Shown here in pieces: positions 20,501 through 29,887 of a DNA stretch of 46,527 nt (the stretch's first letter is position 1; each line of letters opens with the position of its first letter). Below the pieces are notes generated by a model. It did not search any database, had not been told where the DNA came from, and was given only the letters and a program-made list of their open reading frames with translations. The stretch is from Mastigamoeba balamuthi (taxonomy: Eukaryota > Evosea > Mastigamoebida > Mastigamoebidae). A program made the position numbers and the translations under genes. The stretch covers positions 402,229 to 448,755 of the forward strand of contig CACRSC010000017.1 in NCBI GenBank assembly GCA_902651635.1. Direction: 5' to 3'.

Positions 20501-21806
20501 CGTCGCCGTAGGGCCCCAGCGTGTACCAGCGGAGCTTGAACGTCCGGACGTCGCGGAAGATGGCGTCGAGCAGAGCCGCGCGCGTCAGCGGCCACCCGCT
20601 GAGCTCCAGGGCCCTCGCCGTCGCCGCCGTGATCAGGCGGGCCGATATGTACCCCTCGAGCGTCGCGTGGCTGCGGTTCATGTGCGGCTGGTACTTGTCC
20701 ATCGCCTCCCGGAACTCGCTGGCGAGCGGGGGTGAGGGAGGGAGATTTGGGTGAGACGCGGTGCCTGCCGGCCTCGAGCGCGCATGGTACCTGACGATGG
20801 GGACCTCGCCCTTGAGGCTGGCGTTGGGGTTGGGGACCACCTGCGTGAAGTAGACCTTGGTCCCGAGCTGCGAGAGCGTGCGCCATGTGGCCGCGGGCAC
20901 CGAGGGGTAGACGTCCTCGGCGGTGATCCAGGACATGGCGACGTAGAGCACGTTCCTCTTCTGCCTCTTGGCCATCTCCTGCAGCAGTGCGCCGCACATG
21001 TTGGCGTTGGCGACGAGCACCACGGCCTTGGGGTCGCCTTTGGCGCAGAGCGTGTCGGCCGCCTTAGTGGCCATGTCGGCGAGGGCAGCCTGCGAGGACA
21101 CGATGGATACAGGGGACGAGGAGTACAGCGACGTCGCGAACGACTGGAGCACCGTGTCGAGGTAGCCGATCGAGCGCATCGCGACCCCCGAGTTCTGGTA
21201 GAACAGGCTCGTGTGCGTCAGCACGTCCCAGTCGCTCGACAGCAGCGACACGATGGCGCTGATCTCGTCGCCCCCGCCCGCCCTCGTGAGCGCCACGTAG
21301 GCCATCGGGTCCGGGTAGCTCGCATTCTGCAGGACGGCCGACCTGTCGCGCAGCAGCTCGCTGTTGGTGATCCCCCCGATGTAGGGCACCGGGGCCTCGC
21401 CGAGGCCCACAGTCGCCTTCAGCACCGCGAGGGAGGCCTCGCTCGCCGACGACCCGGCGTTGCCTGTGATGGCGAAGGCGGGGCCCAGGCCGTTGGCCCC
21501 TGTGCACAGCAGCGTCTGCATATTGGCCGCCTGGCGCGCGTCCTCGTACCCGTCGTCGAGCGACGACAGCGCGAACTTGACGTAGGACGTCTCGTTGGCG
21601 AGGGCGAAGGCTGCCAGGATTCCCGCGCGCACGTCGGTGCCGATTTGCGAGTGCAGGCCCGTGAAAGGCGCGGACTGGCCCACTACCATGAGGGCCTGCC
21701 CGGTAACATTGCTGAGGTACAGGCTGTGGCTGATGCCACTGCACAGCAGGCCCCCTGCACGGGCTACCGACCAGCAGAGCAGCGCGAGCGATAGCGTGCA
21801 GTGCAT
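17513..21806 (-). CDS. Receptor pseudokinase, dual PBP-type ectodomain
   Basis: About 1257 aa in ten exons (21806-20791, 20718-20157, 20088-19955, 19898-19730, 19680-18642, 18587-18502, 18451-18371, 18323-18173, 18112-17823, 17758-17513). A signal peptide (MHCTLSLALLCWSVARAG) precedes two segments resembling type-I periplasmic binding proteins. The first is about 30-525 (ALMVVGQSAPFTG, AGILAAFALAN, YIGGITNSEL, SEFREAMDKY) and the second about 525-855 (NLFPSYYQEV..., GFFIGRFLSAVIES). One TM segment lies at about 860-885 (ILATTIPGFVIACALLIVAF). The kinase fold follows with an intact Gly loop (IGKGLFGTV), but VAIK is VAIR, HRD-LK is HGN-LS and DFG is DFW; FGVVLWELF and RRPS remain. Loss of all three catalytic signatures predicts a pseudokinase, as in the kinase-homology domain of guanylyl cyclases. 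A Ser/His linker (SVSHSHSHS) lies inside the C-lobe. Confidence 0.88.
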
Positions 21807-22808
21807 GGGCGCGGGCTGCTGTTCGGGACTGTGTGGGATTATGCGGAAAATTAATTAATAAATGTGAATAACCGAAGACAGAAACGTTGAAAGAGCCGAT
21901 ACCCAAAGAGAGTCAGTGATGTAAGCGTGAGTTCACGGAGGCGATTGGCTGCGCGTGCGGTCCCCAGTGGCAGCGAGACCGCTCTTTCCCGTTCGGCGTA
22001 GCCCCGGACGTCAGCAGATCCGCATTTTTCTTGTTTATTGGTTGGGTGGAAGCAACCACGTGGGTGGCGCTTTGCCCTGTGATGGTTACTGGGGCATTGC
22101 ACCTCTGTTTGGTGGGTGCAACACAAATGCTGATCCCAGTTAGAGTAAAAAGCCCATCTCTATCCCGCTGAGAAAAGGTCCTACCTCTGTAAAACGCTGC
22201 ACATTGGCCCGCGGATCGCATGCCAAACACGAAGGGTCGCTGGGCAACGATGCATCGAGCCAGTCCTGTCACAAAGCACTTGCTCTGGCGCTCCATCTCG
22301 CTGTTTTCCCGGTCCTCGCACTGTTCTCTCCTTGTCGCTGCTGGGTTTTCTGGTGCTAGAGAAAAAGAGCTGCCACAAACGCGGCAGACACCCGTGGTGC
22401 GCCAAACAGGGGCAGGTTCGCGCCTGGCGACTTGCTTCCCTTTACGCAATAGAGACAACCTTCGCCGAGTTGCTCGCAGATCGGGCCCACGAAGCCATCA
22501 ATCTCAGCCTGAGAACCACATCACACAACACAATCAATGTGTGAGGACAGAGGCAAAGGTCTCCGCCCCACTACACGCGCGGCGGCGGCTGCTCCTGGGC
22601 CACGGCGGGGCTCCCACGGAGTGCCATCTCGGGGAACCAGCCAGCCCGCTGCATTCTGTTAGGGTCACCAGGATGCAGATGGGTTGCAGTGCCGGCAGGG
22701 CGCCACCATTGCGCAGGTGATAATCAGTTATTGTGCTGGTCAGATTGGTGTTTGCCCAAATACTATCCAAGGACTTGCACACACGCCACGACACGCGGGG
22801 GGGGCATG
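21807..22808. other. Intergenic, receptor 5' flank to ArsB-like 3' flank
   Basis: The receptor's upstream side has an AT-rich TTAATTAATAAATG block (21850-21863). The rest (about 21.9-22.8 kb) shows no supported gene. A plus frame LALHLAVFPVLALF near 22290 is hydrophobic but isolated. Confidence 0.4.
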
Positions 22809-24949
22809 TCAGGAGGACGGGAACAGCATGAGCTCCGCAGCAATGACACCGCAGCCCACGGCAGTGACCACGGGCATGACGATGAAGCCGTACTTGGAAA
22901 ACGTGCTCTCCTTGATCTCGATGCCGTGGTTGTTGAGTATCGTCATCCACATGATGCCCGCCAGCGCCCCGAACACCGTGAAGTTGGCGCAGAGGTTCGA
23001 CCCGAGCACCAGCCCGAACATCCACGCCTTGGTCACCTCGGCGTTGGCCACAAAGTACACGTCCTTGATGATCTGCACGCGTGCGAAAGGGAGAGAGTGG
23101 AGTGAGGGAGATAGACAGGCCAACAATAGCAGCGCTCTGCGACTGGCAGTGCTCGCTCACCATCGTGAAGAGAATCGTCATCGGCTGGTTGTTCATCACC
23201 AGAGCCGCAGCGCACGTCACGAACCCCGAGATCTGGAGGCGGCGAGCACACGGATGCTGTTGAACGCGCGCCCCTCCAAGGGGGAATGACGAAGGGGGGT
23301 ACACGCACGAAGACGGACGAGACGGTGCCCTTGGAGATGTAGCTCAGGGAGCGGGCGGCCATGCGGACCCACCCGACGTCCTTGAGGCACTGCACGAACA
23401 TGAACATGCCCAGCACAAACGGCAGTATCCTCCACGGCATCTTCTCCATCACCGCGGAGACGGTCGGCAGGTACGTCTTCCACACGAACACCACGGCCTG
23501 GCACGCCCTCTCCACGCGCCCCTGCCTCCCCTGCTGCTGCTGCTGCTGCGACTGCGGCTGCGGCTGCTGCTCCTGCGGTGGCGGAGCACAGGGACTCACG
23601 GTCAGCCAGCACCGCCCTGGGGCACACGCCGAGCGGGCGGGCGGACCTGGGAGAGCAGGGACCGCTGCTGGACGGCGGGCTCGGGGTCCTCGGGGGGCTC
23701 GGCGGCGGGCTGGTCTCCGTCGTCGGGGCGCTGGACGGGGCGCAGGGACCCCGGGAGCTCGTCCGAGTCAGACGCGGGCTCGGACTCGGAGATCATCACG
23801 TCCAGGCGGATCCGGTCGTGGTAGGGGTCCCTCGAGCGGCAGCACTTGCGGAAGACGAGGTCCGAGAGCAGGTCGCGGGCGAGGTAGACGAGGGCGAACG
23901 AGCCGCAGACGACCCACAGCTCCACGCGGATCCACGTCGAGGCGCAGAGCAGCCCGATGACCAGCGTCAGCATGACGCTGCCGAAGACGGCACCGGGCCT
24001 GTCGCGGATTGCCGAGACGGGGTCGATGCTGTCCAGGGGAGCGTTGATCGTGCTGGGGAGCTTCTTCCAGAAGATGATTCCAAGTATCACGAAATCTGCC
24101 CTGGATTCGTCAGAGAGAAGATATTCATATCCCTGGAAACGGGGGAGAGGGCAGCGGCGAGAGCGCAACTGACGATGCCGCAGACGGCGGCCGGCAGCGC
24201 CATCCACGCGGAGTAGCCGAGGAACGTCATGCGGTACGCAACGCCGACGATGATGTTCGTGGGGTTCCCGATTTCGAGGAACATGCTCCAGATATTCGAG
24301 GCCATGAACTAGAATCCCGAGAATCAATTGTAAGGAAAAAGCAAGCCGGCGCATAACCCGCCCCCCGCACCTGCGTGAGGAGGTACGGCGTGGGGTCCAG
24401 GTGCATCTTTCGCGTGAAGTGGCACACGATCGGGGTGACCGTGAGGATCGACACGTCGTTGCTCGCCAGCAGCGTCACGAGCGAGCTGACGACCCAGAAC
24501 CAGAAGAACAGCTTCCTCGCGCTGATTCATTCCCGCCCTGCAGTGAGATCCCCGCATCTCCTTCCAGGAATTCCCGGAAATATCCGCCCCCCCGCTCACC
24601 TCGCCCCGCTGGCCCTGACAGCCCACAGCGCCGCGCACTCGAAGATGCCCGTGTGGTCGAACGACACGGCCATGTACGCCAGCCCGAAGAAGATGACGAC
24701 GATCGTGTAGGGCTGTATCGACTCGGTGCCCCGCAGCCCGGCGGCGGCGCCCCGCGGCGTCAGGACGAACCCCGCGAGCAGCGCGGCGCAGGCGAGCAGC
24801 GGCGCGGTGCCGTAGTCGAGCGTCAGCACGTGGCGGCCGCGCACGTGCAGGCGCAGGGGGCGCAGGACCAGGCTGATCATGACGGCGCCGACGACGGCGC
24901 TGGCGGCCAGGCGGTAGTACGACAGGAAGTCCGTCGGAGCCGACGCCAT
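22809..24949 (-). CDS. ArsB/SLC13-type ion transporter
   Basis: Membrane transporter of the ion-transporter superfamily (arsenical pump ArsB, NhaD, P-protein), about 573 aa. Seven exons: 24949-24600, 24521-24371, 24308-24174, 24132-23647, 23572-23309, 23232-23161 and 23072-22809. Family hallmarks appear twice, as expected of the inverted repeat: SLVTLLASNDVSILTVTPIV and GNPTNIIVGVAYRMTFLGYS in the first half, AALVMNNQPMTILFTMV and GLVLGSNLCANFTVFGALAG in the second. A charged cytosolic loop of about 90 residues (SESEPASDSDELPG... QQQQQQG) separates the halves. Intron 3 is only 41 nt. The substrate (arsenite, Na+/H+, dicarboxylate or other anion) cannot be told from sequence. It shares a 323-bp divergent region with the SUFU gene. 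Confidence 0.85.
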
Positions 24950-25223
24950 GGCGGGGGAGAGGGGGGGCGGGGGTTGCACTCTCGCGCGCGCCGCGGGTGG
25001 TGCAGTCTTTTTCCACAGCAGATTCTGCCAGCCGTATCTCTCGGTGAAAAAATCTGGCGGCACAGCAAAATGAAACTCAAGCCAGAGGCTCTCGCTCACC
25101 AGCGTCCATCACCTCTCCATTATTTCCTCCTATTGGGCTGCTCGCCTTTATTATCGGAATGGAGATTTCTCTAGCGGAAACACAACTGTTTCTTCCAGTG
25201 AAAATATCGGGCGGGTCTTGCCC

Positions 25224-25229
25224 TATAAA
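25224..25229 (+). promoter_or_regulatory. TATA-box-like site, SUFU-domain gene
   Basis: TATAAA in ccctataaatcc lies 44 nt before the chosen ATG (25273). This argues against the in-frame upstream ATG at 25159. A TTTATTATCGG element lies further upstream (25146-25156). Confidence 0.35.
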
Positions 25230-25272
25230 TCCAGGATTTCAAATAGGACAAACACACACACCACAGCAACCC

Positions 25273-26076
25273 ATGAACCGCCACAAGACGACCAAGCACC
25301 GTAGCAGGAACTCTTCGCAGCCGCTCAAGTGGGCCGAGATTCCCGATAACCGGCAGGAACGGATGGGCCTGCAGCAGCAGAGCGCAGAGGCCCGTGCCGT
25401 CGCCCTGGGCTCGTGGGGCGACCTCTCTTCCGATGTGCTCGCCCCCATCGTGAACCCCGCGTTCCTGGGCGGTCCCTGCTGGCCCTGCCTGCACCAGAGC
25501 TGGCGCGTCTCGCGTGCGGGCCCCAACGTTCTCATTGCCAGCGACGGCCTATCGGACCCGTACGACGACGAGGGGCCGCAGGACGTCAACGGGCTCGGCC
25601 TCGAGGTCTACGCGGTGGCCTCGGACTCGGTCCCTGCCAGCTTCGGCGACCTGCCCACGTCGTGGCTGTGGAGCGTCGTCTACAACATGTCGCAGTTCGT
25701 GGCTCGCTGCGGTGCCCGCGTGGCCAGCCTCGTGCGGGAGCTCGGGGTCATCTCGATGGAGATCGACGGCATACAGGGCTTCCCCGAGGAGTACCAGAGC
25801 AAGTTCGTGGAGCCAGGGTCGGGCCGCGTCGGGGCTCTGCTCGGCCTCACGGAGGACGGCCCACAGACAGGCCACGTGGCGTTCCCTGCGCAGGTCCAGG
25901 GGCCTCTGTCCCCGATGCTGATGGTCAACATCAAGCTCCTGACTCTGGACGAGCTCTTGGCCATCAGGGCAGGCGGAGAAGCTGCCCGCAATAGGATAGC
26001 AGACGCACTCAGGACTCAGGGGAACACAATCCTCTCAAGCCTGACACGTCCGAGTGTTCATCCTTCTTCGCCCTAA
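25273..26076 (+). CDS. SUFU-like domain protein
   Basis: Intronless gene, 267 aa. After a basic N-terminus it carries the pattern of the bacterial-type suppressor-of-fused domain: VLIASDGLSDPYDDE, NGLGLEVYAVASD, SWLWSVVYNMSQFVA, ELGVISMEIDGI, GRVGALLGL and VNIKLLTLDELLAI. In bacteria these proteins are often tied to polymorphic-toxin immunity or unknown functions; in animals SUFU regulates Gli. There is no signal peptide or TM segment, so it is probably cytosolic. The lack of introns contrasts with nearly every neighbour and fits a horizontally acquired or retroposed gene, though base composition is host-like. It is divergent from the ArsB-like gene. Confidence 0.62.
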   Translation: MNRHKTTKHRSRNSSQPLKWAEIPDNRQERMGLQQQSAEARAVALGSWGDLSSDVLAPIVNPAFLGGPCWPCLHQSWRVSRAGPNVLIASDGLSDPYDDEGPQDVNGLGLEVYAVASDSVPASFGDLPTSWLWSVVYNMSQFVARCGARVASLVRELGVISMEIDGIQGFPEEYQSKFVEPGSGRVGALLGLTEDGPQTGHVAFPAQVQGPLSPMLMVNIKLLTLDELLAIRAGGEAARNRIADALRTQGNTILSSLTRPSVHPSSP

Positions 26077-26217
26077 TGATGTTGATTCGTCGACGCAACG
26101 ATCCAAAGTGCTGGCTTTCCAGACATCTGAACGGATCAACCCGATAAAGGGCAGCGCTGAGGGGGTTACGTAAGCCGTGAATTAGCGATCTTATTTTTCA
26201 AGAGTAAAGACAGAGTG

Positions 26218-27300
26218 TTACCGGCGCTGGCCCTCCCAGTAGCGCTGGTTTTCGGCGAGCTGGGCCCTGATGATCGGTATGGCAAGGAAGTCGTTGTAGG
26301 CCTGGAACATGGGCACGCAGATGATCTTGAGGAAATTGGCCTGCAGCTTGGCCAGGCACGCGTCTCCCCGGTCCATGTTCGCAGACCAGTCGCAGCCCTC
26401 TCCTCGTCCCCATGTGCCAGGAACTCCTCCTGCACTCTCCTGGCCCACTCGGCCACCTGCTGGGGTCGCGCACTGTTGGAGGCGTCGGCCAGCTTCATGA
26501 GCATCTTCATCGTAGAGAACTTGGCCTCGGCGTTGAGCCCAGAGCTGCCCGTGGCCTCGGCTGTGAGCGACCTGAACTCGTCGACGACCTTGGCGTGCTG
26601 GTCCATGCCGGTGGCCAGGATCAGTCCGATGACGTTCTTCCTCAGGGAAGCGCATGCGGCGGCGTCGAGATTGTCGAGCAGCCTGTGCTCCAGCGCAGAC
26701 CCGCCCAGCAGCGCCACCATCGCCTGTGTGACGTCTGCCGTGTGCGTGGCGTTGTGGTAGGGGTTCTCCTTCCGGTACAGCCCTTTCTATCTCGTGAACG
26801 AAACCCGCGATGGCGCCCTCGCCCACCCCCAGCGCCTGCGCGCACCCCACGTGGCGCAGGGCCGCCGATGCCACGTCGGCGAAGCAGCTGGCGCCGCGCG
26901 AGAGAACGCTGAACGCCCAGCTGTCGAGGGCGTCCGCACCCGGGACGGCGCTCTGGGGCTGCGGCGGCCACGAGTGCCTCCCGGATGATTCTGGCCGTGT
27001 TNTATCTCGTGAACGAAACCCGCGATGGCGCCCTCGCCCACCCCCAGCGCCTGCGCGCACCCCACGTGGCGCAGGGCCGCCGATGCCACGTCGGCGAAGC
27101 AGCTGGCGCCGCGCGAGAGAACGCTGAACGCCCAGCTGTCGAGGGCGTCCGCACCCGGGACGGCGCTCTGGGGCTGCGGCGGCCACGAGTGCCTCCCGGA
27201 TGATTCTGGCCGTGTTGCCGCAGATGAGCTCCGTCTTGGCGCACCGCCTCTGCCGGTTCATGCGGCTCCGGCGTGGAGCCGCCGCCGGTCGAGCGGCTGC
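26218..27300 (-). pseudogene. Class I cyclic-nucleotide phosphodiesterase, broken
   Basis: The minus strand shows PDEase_I pieces in order: AKTELICGNTARIIREAL, ALDSWAFSVLSRGASCFADV, GVGEGAIAGFVHEIE, LYRKENPYHNATHTADVTQA, LRKNVIGLILATGMDQHAKV, MKMLMKLADASNSARP, EWARRVQEEFLAHGDEE and DACLAKLQANFLKIICVPMF, ending EGQRR at 26218. The pieces lie in at least three frames (breaks near 26785, 26375 and about 27190). The central metal-binding HDxxHxxxxN block expected between HTADV and LATGMD is absent. The YHN..H and LAD..N metal residues remain. A 214-bp assembly duplication around N27002 inflates the locus. It is a pseudogene or a badly sequenced gene; the PDE8-like wording of the C-half is the nearest relative. 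Confidence 0.7.
26788..27216. repeat. Perfect 214-bp repeat flanking an N (assembly artefact)
   Basis: 26788-27001 and 27003-27216 read identically (tatctcgtgaacg to ctggccgtgtt) on either side of a single N at 27002. This is what two overlapping contig ends joined by a gap look like. Confidence 0.85.
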
Positions 27301-28009
27301 CAGGCGGTCCACCGTCACGCGGATCACAGCGCGTGCGGCACACTCGGTACCAGCTCGGTCGAGGGCCACGACGACCTTTTCCGCGGAGCGGGCGCCCCTC
27401 ACGGTGACCTCCGCGGGCGATTCCGCGAACACGAGGGCGACAGCGGCCGCGCTACCCACGAAGGCGGCGACTTCAGCGAGGACGGCGAGTTCCGTGCCGG
27501 CGGTCCCGTCGTGCACGCCGCCATATCGACGCTCCCGCAGTGGTGCACGTCCGCGGAGCCGCGCGTCGTGGTCGCCGGTCAAAGGCTGAGGGAGGCCTCG
27601 AGCGGCGAGGCCACTCCGAGTCTTTGATCGCGGCCTGTGCAGAGGCGGAGACTGCAGGTGTAGCCGGAGAATATTGATGTTCTACGGCACTGCTGTAGTT
27701 TTTGTGATGTTTTTAAGACCCGCACAACGCGCGAGGTGCACCGACTTAGACGCTACCAGAAGCCGTGGACGGAACTATCCAAAGAGCTTTATCGGGCTTT
27801 GTCCGCTCAGCGTGCTTGCAAGCCTAGAAAGAGAATCTTCGTAGAATTTCGCAGGCCCGAGAGGGCAATGCCGAGGGGCTGTTACGTAAGCCGTGAATTC
27901 CTGCCACACATACATTGCATAAAGCGGGCTTCCAGGCTATCCCCAAGATCATGGCCCATCTCCGAGAGAACCAGCGCTATAGTGAGAGCCAGTTGCTCTG
28001 AAAGTCGTT
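27301..28009. other. Flank between the two phosphodiesterase relics
   Basis: GC-rich to about 27640, then AT-richer. The segment TTACGTAAGCCGTGAATT at 27881-27898 repeats 26166-26183, marking the duplicated downstream end of the phosphodiesterase copies. No other gene is supported. Confidence 0.4.
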
Positions 28010-28235
28010 GCCCAGGCTGGAGAATGGGCACACAGATGAACCTGAAGAAGATGGCCTGAAGCTTGACCAGGCAAGCGTCCCCCGGTCAGCGCGCAGACAC
28101 CGGCAGCCCCAGCTCCTTCTCCTCATCGTCTTGCACCACGAACTCCTCCTGCACCCTCGTGGCCCACTCGACGACCGCTGGCTGGGGCCGCCCGCTGTTG
28201 GAGGCGTCTGAGAGCTTCGCAAAACTCTGCCTTCT
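28010..28235 (-). pseudogene. Second phosphodiesterase fragment
   Basis: It reads FAKLSDASNSGRP, VVEWATRVQEEFVV, DDEEKELGLPVS, then an in-frame TGA, then GDACLVKLQAIFFRFICVPI. It is a C-terminal piece of the same PDEase family as the 26.2-27.3 kb copy, on the same strand, with a stop codon in the loop before GDAC. It retains the ELGLPVS part that the first copy has lost, so it is an independent decayed duplicate. Confidence 0.7.
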
Positions 28236-28662
28236 CGGGGGACTCCAAGCAGCCCACACCCTCCTGATCTGGTGCCCACGTGCTGCTCGACCCTGTCCCA
28301 CTGCCTCCCGTATCTGCGCGGCGTGTCAGCTGCGGTGGCGACAGCTGCCACGAGAGGGACAGCAACAGTCTGATGCCGCGGCAGGGCGGGGGAGCGCGAG
28401 CAACCGACCGGTGGTGGGCCTGATGCGCCCATACGGAACTGAACCTGGTCCATGCTTCATGCAGTACTGCGGATCGCGACGAAGCACGGCGCCGTCGGCG
28501 AGGGCGCCGAACGACCTCTCGCTGAAGCAGTGCAGTTCGCGCACTCGAGATACTTCGATCCCGGACACGCAGTTGATTTGTGCCTTTTCATTCCTGCCTC
28601 AGCGCCGACATTCCCGCACTGCCACTTCTGTCACTACATTCGAATCGCGACCCCGCGCTGCC

Positions 28663-29764
28663 ATGGCGACGACCTCGGACAAAGTGCGTTCACCGCCAGC
28701 CGCCCCCCTCAACTTTACTCTCCCCCGTCTGTCGTTCTCTCACAACCTCCCTCTGATTTTCTGCAGGAGCGCACGTTCGAGGAGCTGATGTCCGCCCTCG
28801 AGACCGAGGACGAGCGCCTGTGCCTGACGGAGCTCTCCGACCTCATCACTCCCGCGATCTGCTGCCTCGTCAGGCACCAGGGGGCGCTCACCGCCGAGTT
28901 CGCCGGCAGAGTGGTGGTAACCAATCCCATTCTGACAAGCAAGCAACTCACACCACTTCTCGCATTGTGTCCGGCCAAGACCCTGCTGCAGGAGCAGAGG
29001 GAGAGGGAGAGAGAGGAGAGGGAGAGGGACCGACAGTGGGAGAGGAGGAAGCAGCAGGAGAGGGAGAGGGACCGACAGTGGGAGAGGAGGAAGCAGCAGC
29101 AGCAGGAGAGGGAGAGGGAGAGGGAGGAGAGGGTGAAGGAGTGGCAGGAGATGGAGAGGGAGAGGGAGGAGAAGGACCGCATGACCCAACGCCGACGGCT
29201 CATCGCTCAGCTGGCAAAGCAGAGCAGTGACAAACCGGACGACCCCCAGCTCGCGCAGGCACTGCAGAAGCTGAGCGACGCGGACGTGATGAGGTTGGCG
29301 GACGAGCGCAACGGCATCCACATCCTCAACTACATCCGGTGGCGGCAGGGTGGGGCAAACTGTGTGTGCCTTGAGCGCATAATTCTTAACGTGTTCTGAC
29401 AGCCGATGTTGCTGCCGCCATCGTCGCCATGCAGGCGGAGTTTGGGCTGGAGGCTGGCACGAACTCGTCGGCCCCTGCACTCTCCTGGGGGGCGGGGGTG
29501 AAGCACGACATGAACCACTTCCTTGCGTACTTCAAGGTGTCGCTGGAGGAGCTCGAGTTCATGGACTGGGCGATGTCGGTGCATTCGGTGTTCGCCGGCG
29601 TGTTCTCCAACTCGGCGGCGTTCTTCATCCTGAATGACCACTGGGCCTTGGGCCTCGGGTGGATTGTGGGGCACCTGGGCATCTTCACTTACCATTTCGT
29701 GATGATGCAGAAGCGCAGGCGCAAGCTTGCTGCCAAACTCACACAGTTGATTCAGAATCACTAG
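28663..29764 (+). CDS. Coiled-coil protein with C-terminal two-TM module
   Basis: Three exons (28663-28683, 28767-29349, 29403-29764) give about 321 aa. Exon 1 is MATTSDK only. Residues about 8-55 form a short helical domain (ERTFEELMSALETEDERLC). A long Glu/Arg/Gln coiled coil with tandem ERERDRQWERRKQQ repeats follows (about 85-160), then SDADVMRLADERNGIHILNY. The C-terminus has two hydrophobic segments (VHSVFAGVFSNSAAFFI and ALGLGWIVGHLGIFTYHFV) and a KRRRK tail. The module shares H-x4-G-V and W-x2-GH with small genes A and B at 5.9-7.2 kb. A 75-nt stretch (28917-28991, GTAACC...CTGCAG) is in frame and may be a further intron. Function unknown. It converges with the WIP-like gene, 123 bp away. 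Confidence 0.6.
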
Positions 29765-29887
29765 GACTGCACCGAATTCATCGAGCTACTCACACGATTC
29801 AGGCAACTTTCCACACTGTGTGGGAGCACATGTAGCCAGTGTCACTTGCACTGTTTGGCTCACAAGTGGTACAACAGAAGAGCTCCG

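Noticed and set aside
22220-22720. Plus-strand frame with hydrophobic run near 22290 as another two-TM member
   Set aside because: Only a hydrophobic string with one His; the FP(E/D)H and W-x2-GH signatures are missing.
26788-27216. 214-bp repeat as a transposon target or true tandem duplication
   Set aside because: Perfect identity with a single N between copies is the mark of overlapping contig ends.
28980-29180. Repeated GAGAGGGAGAGGG units as a satellite or CRISPR-like array
   Set aside because: They encode the Glu/Arg coiled coil in frame; unit length is irregular and there are no spacers.
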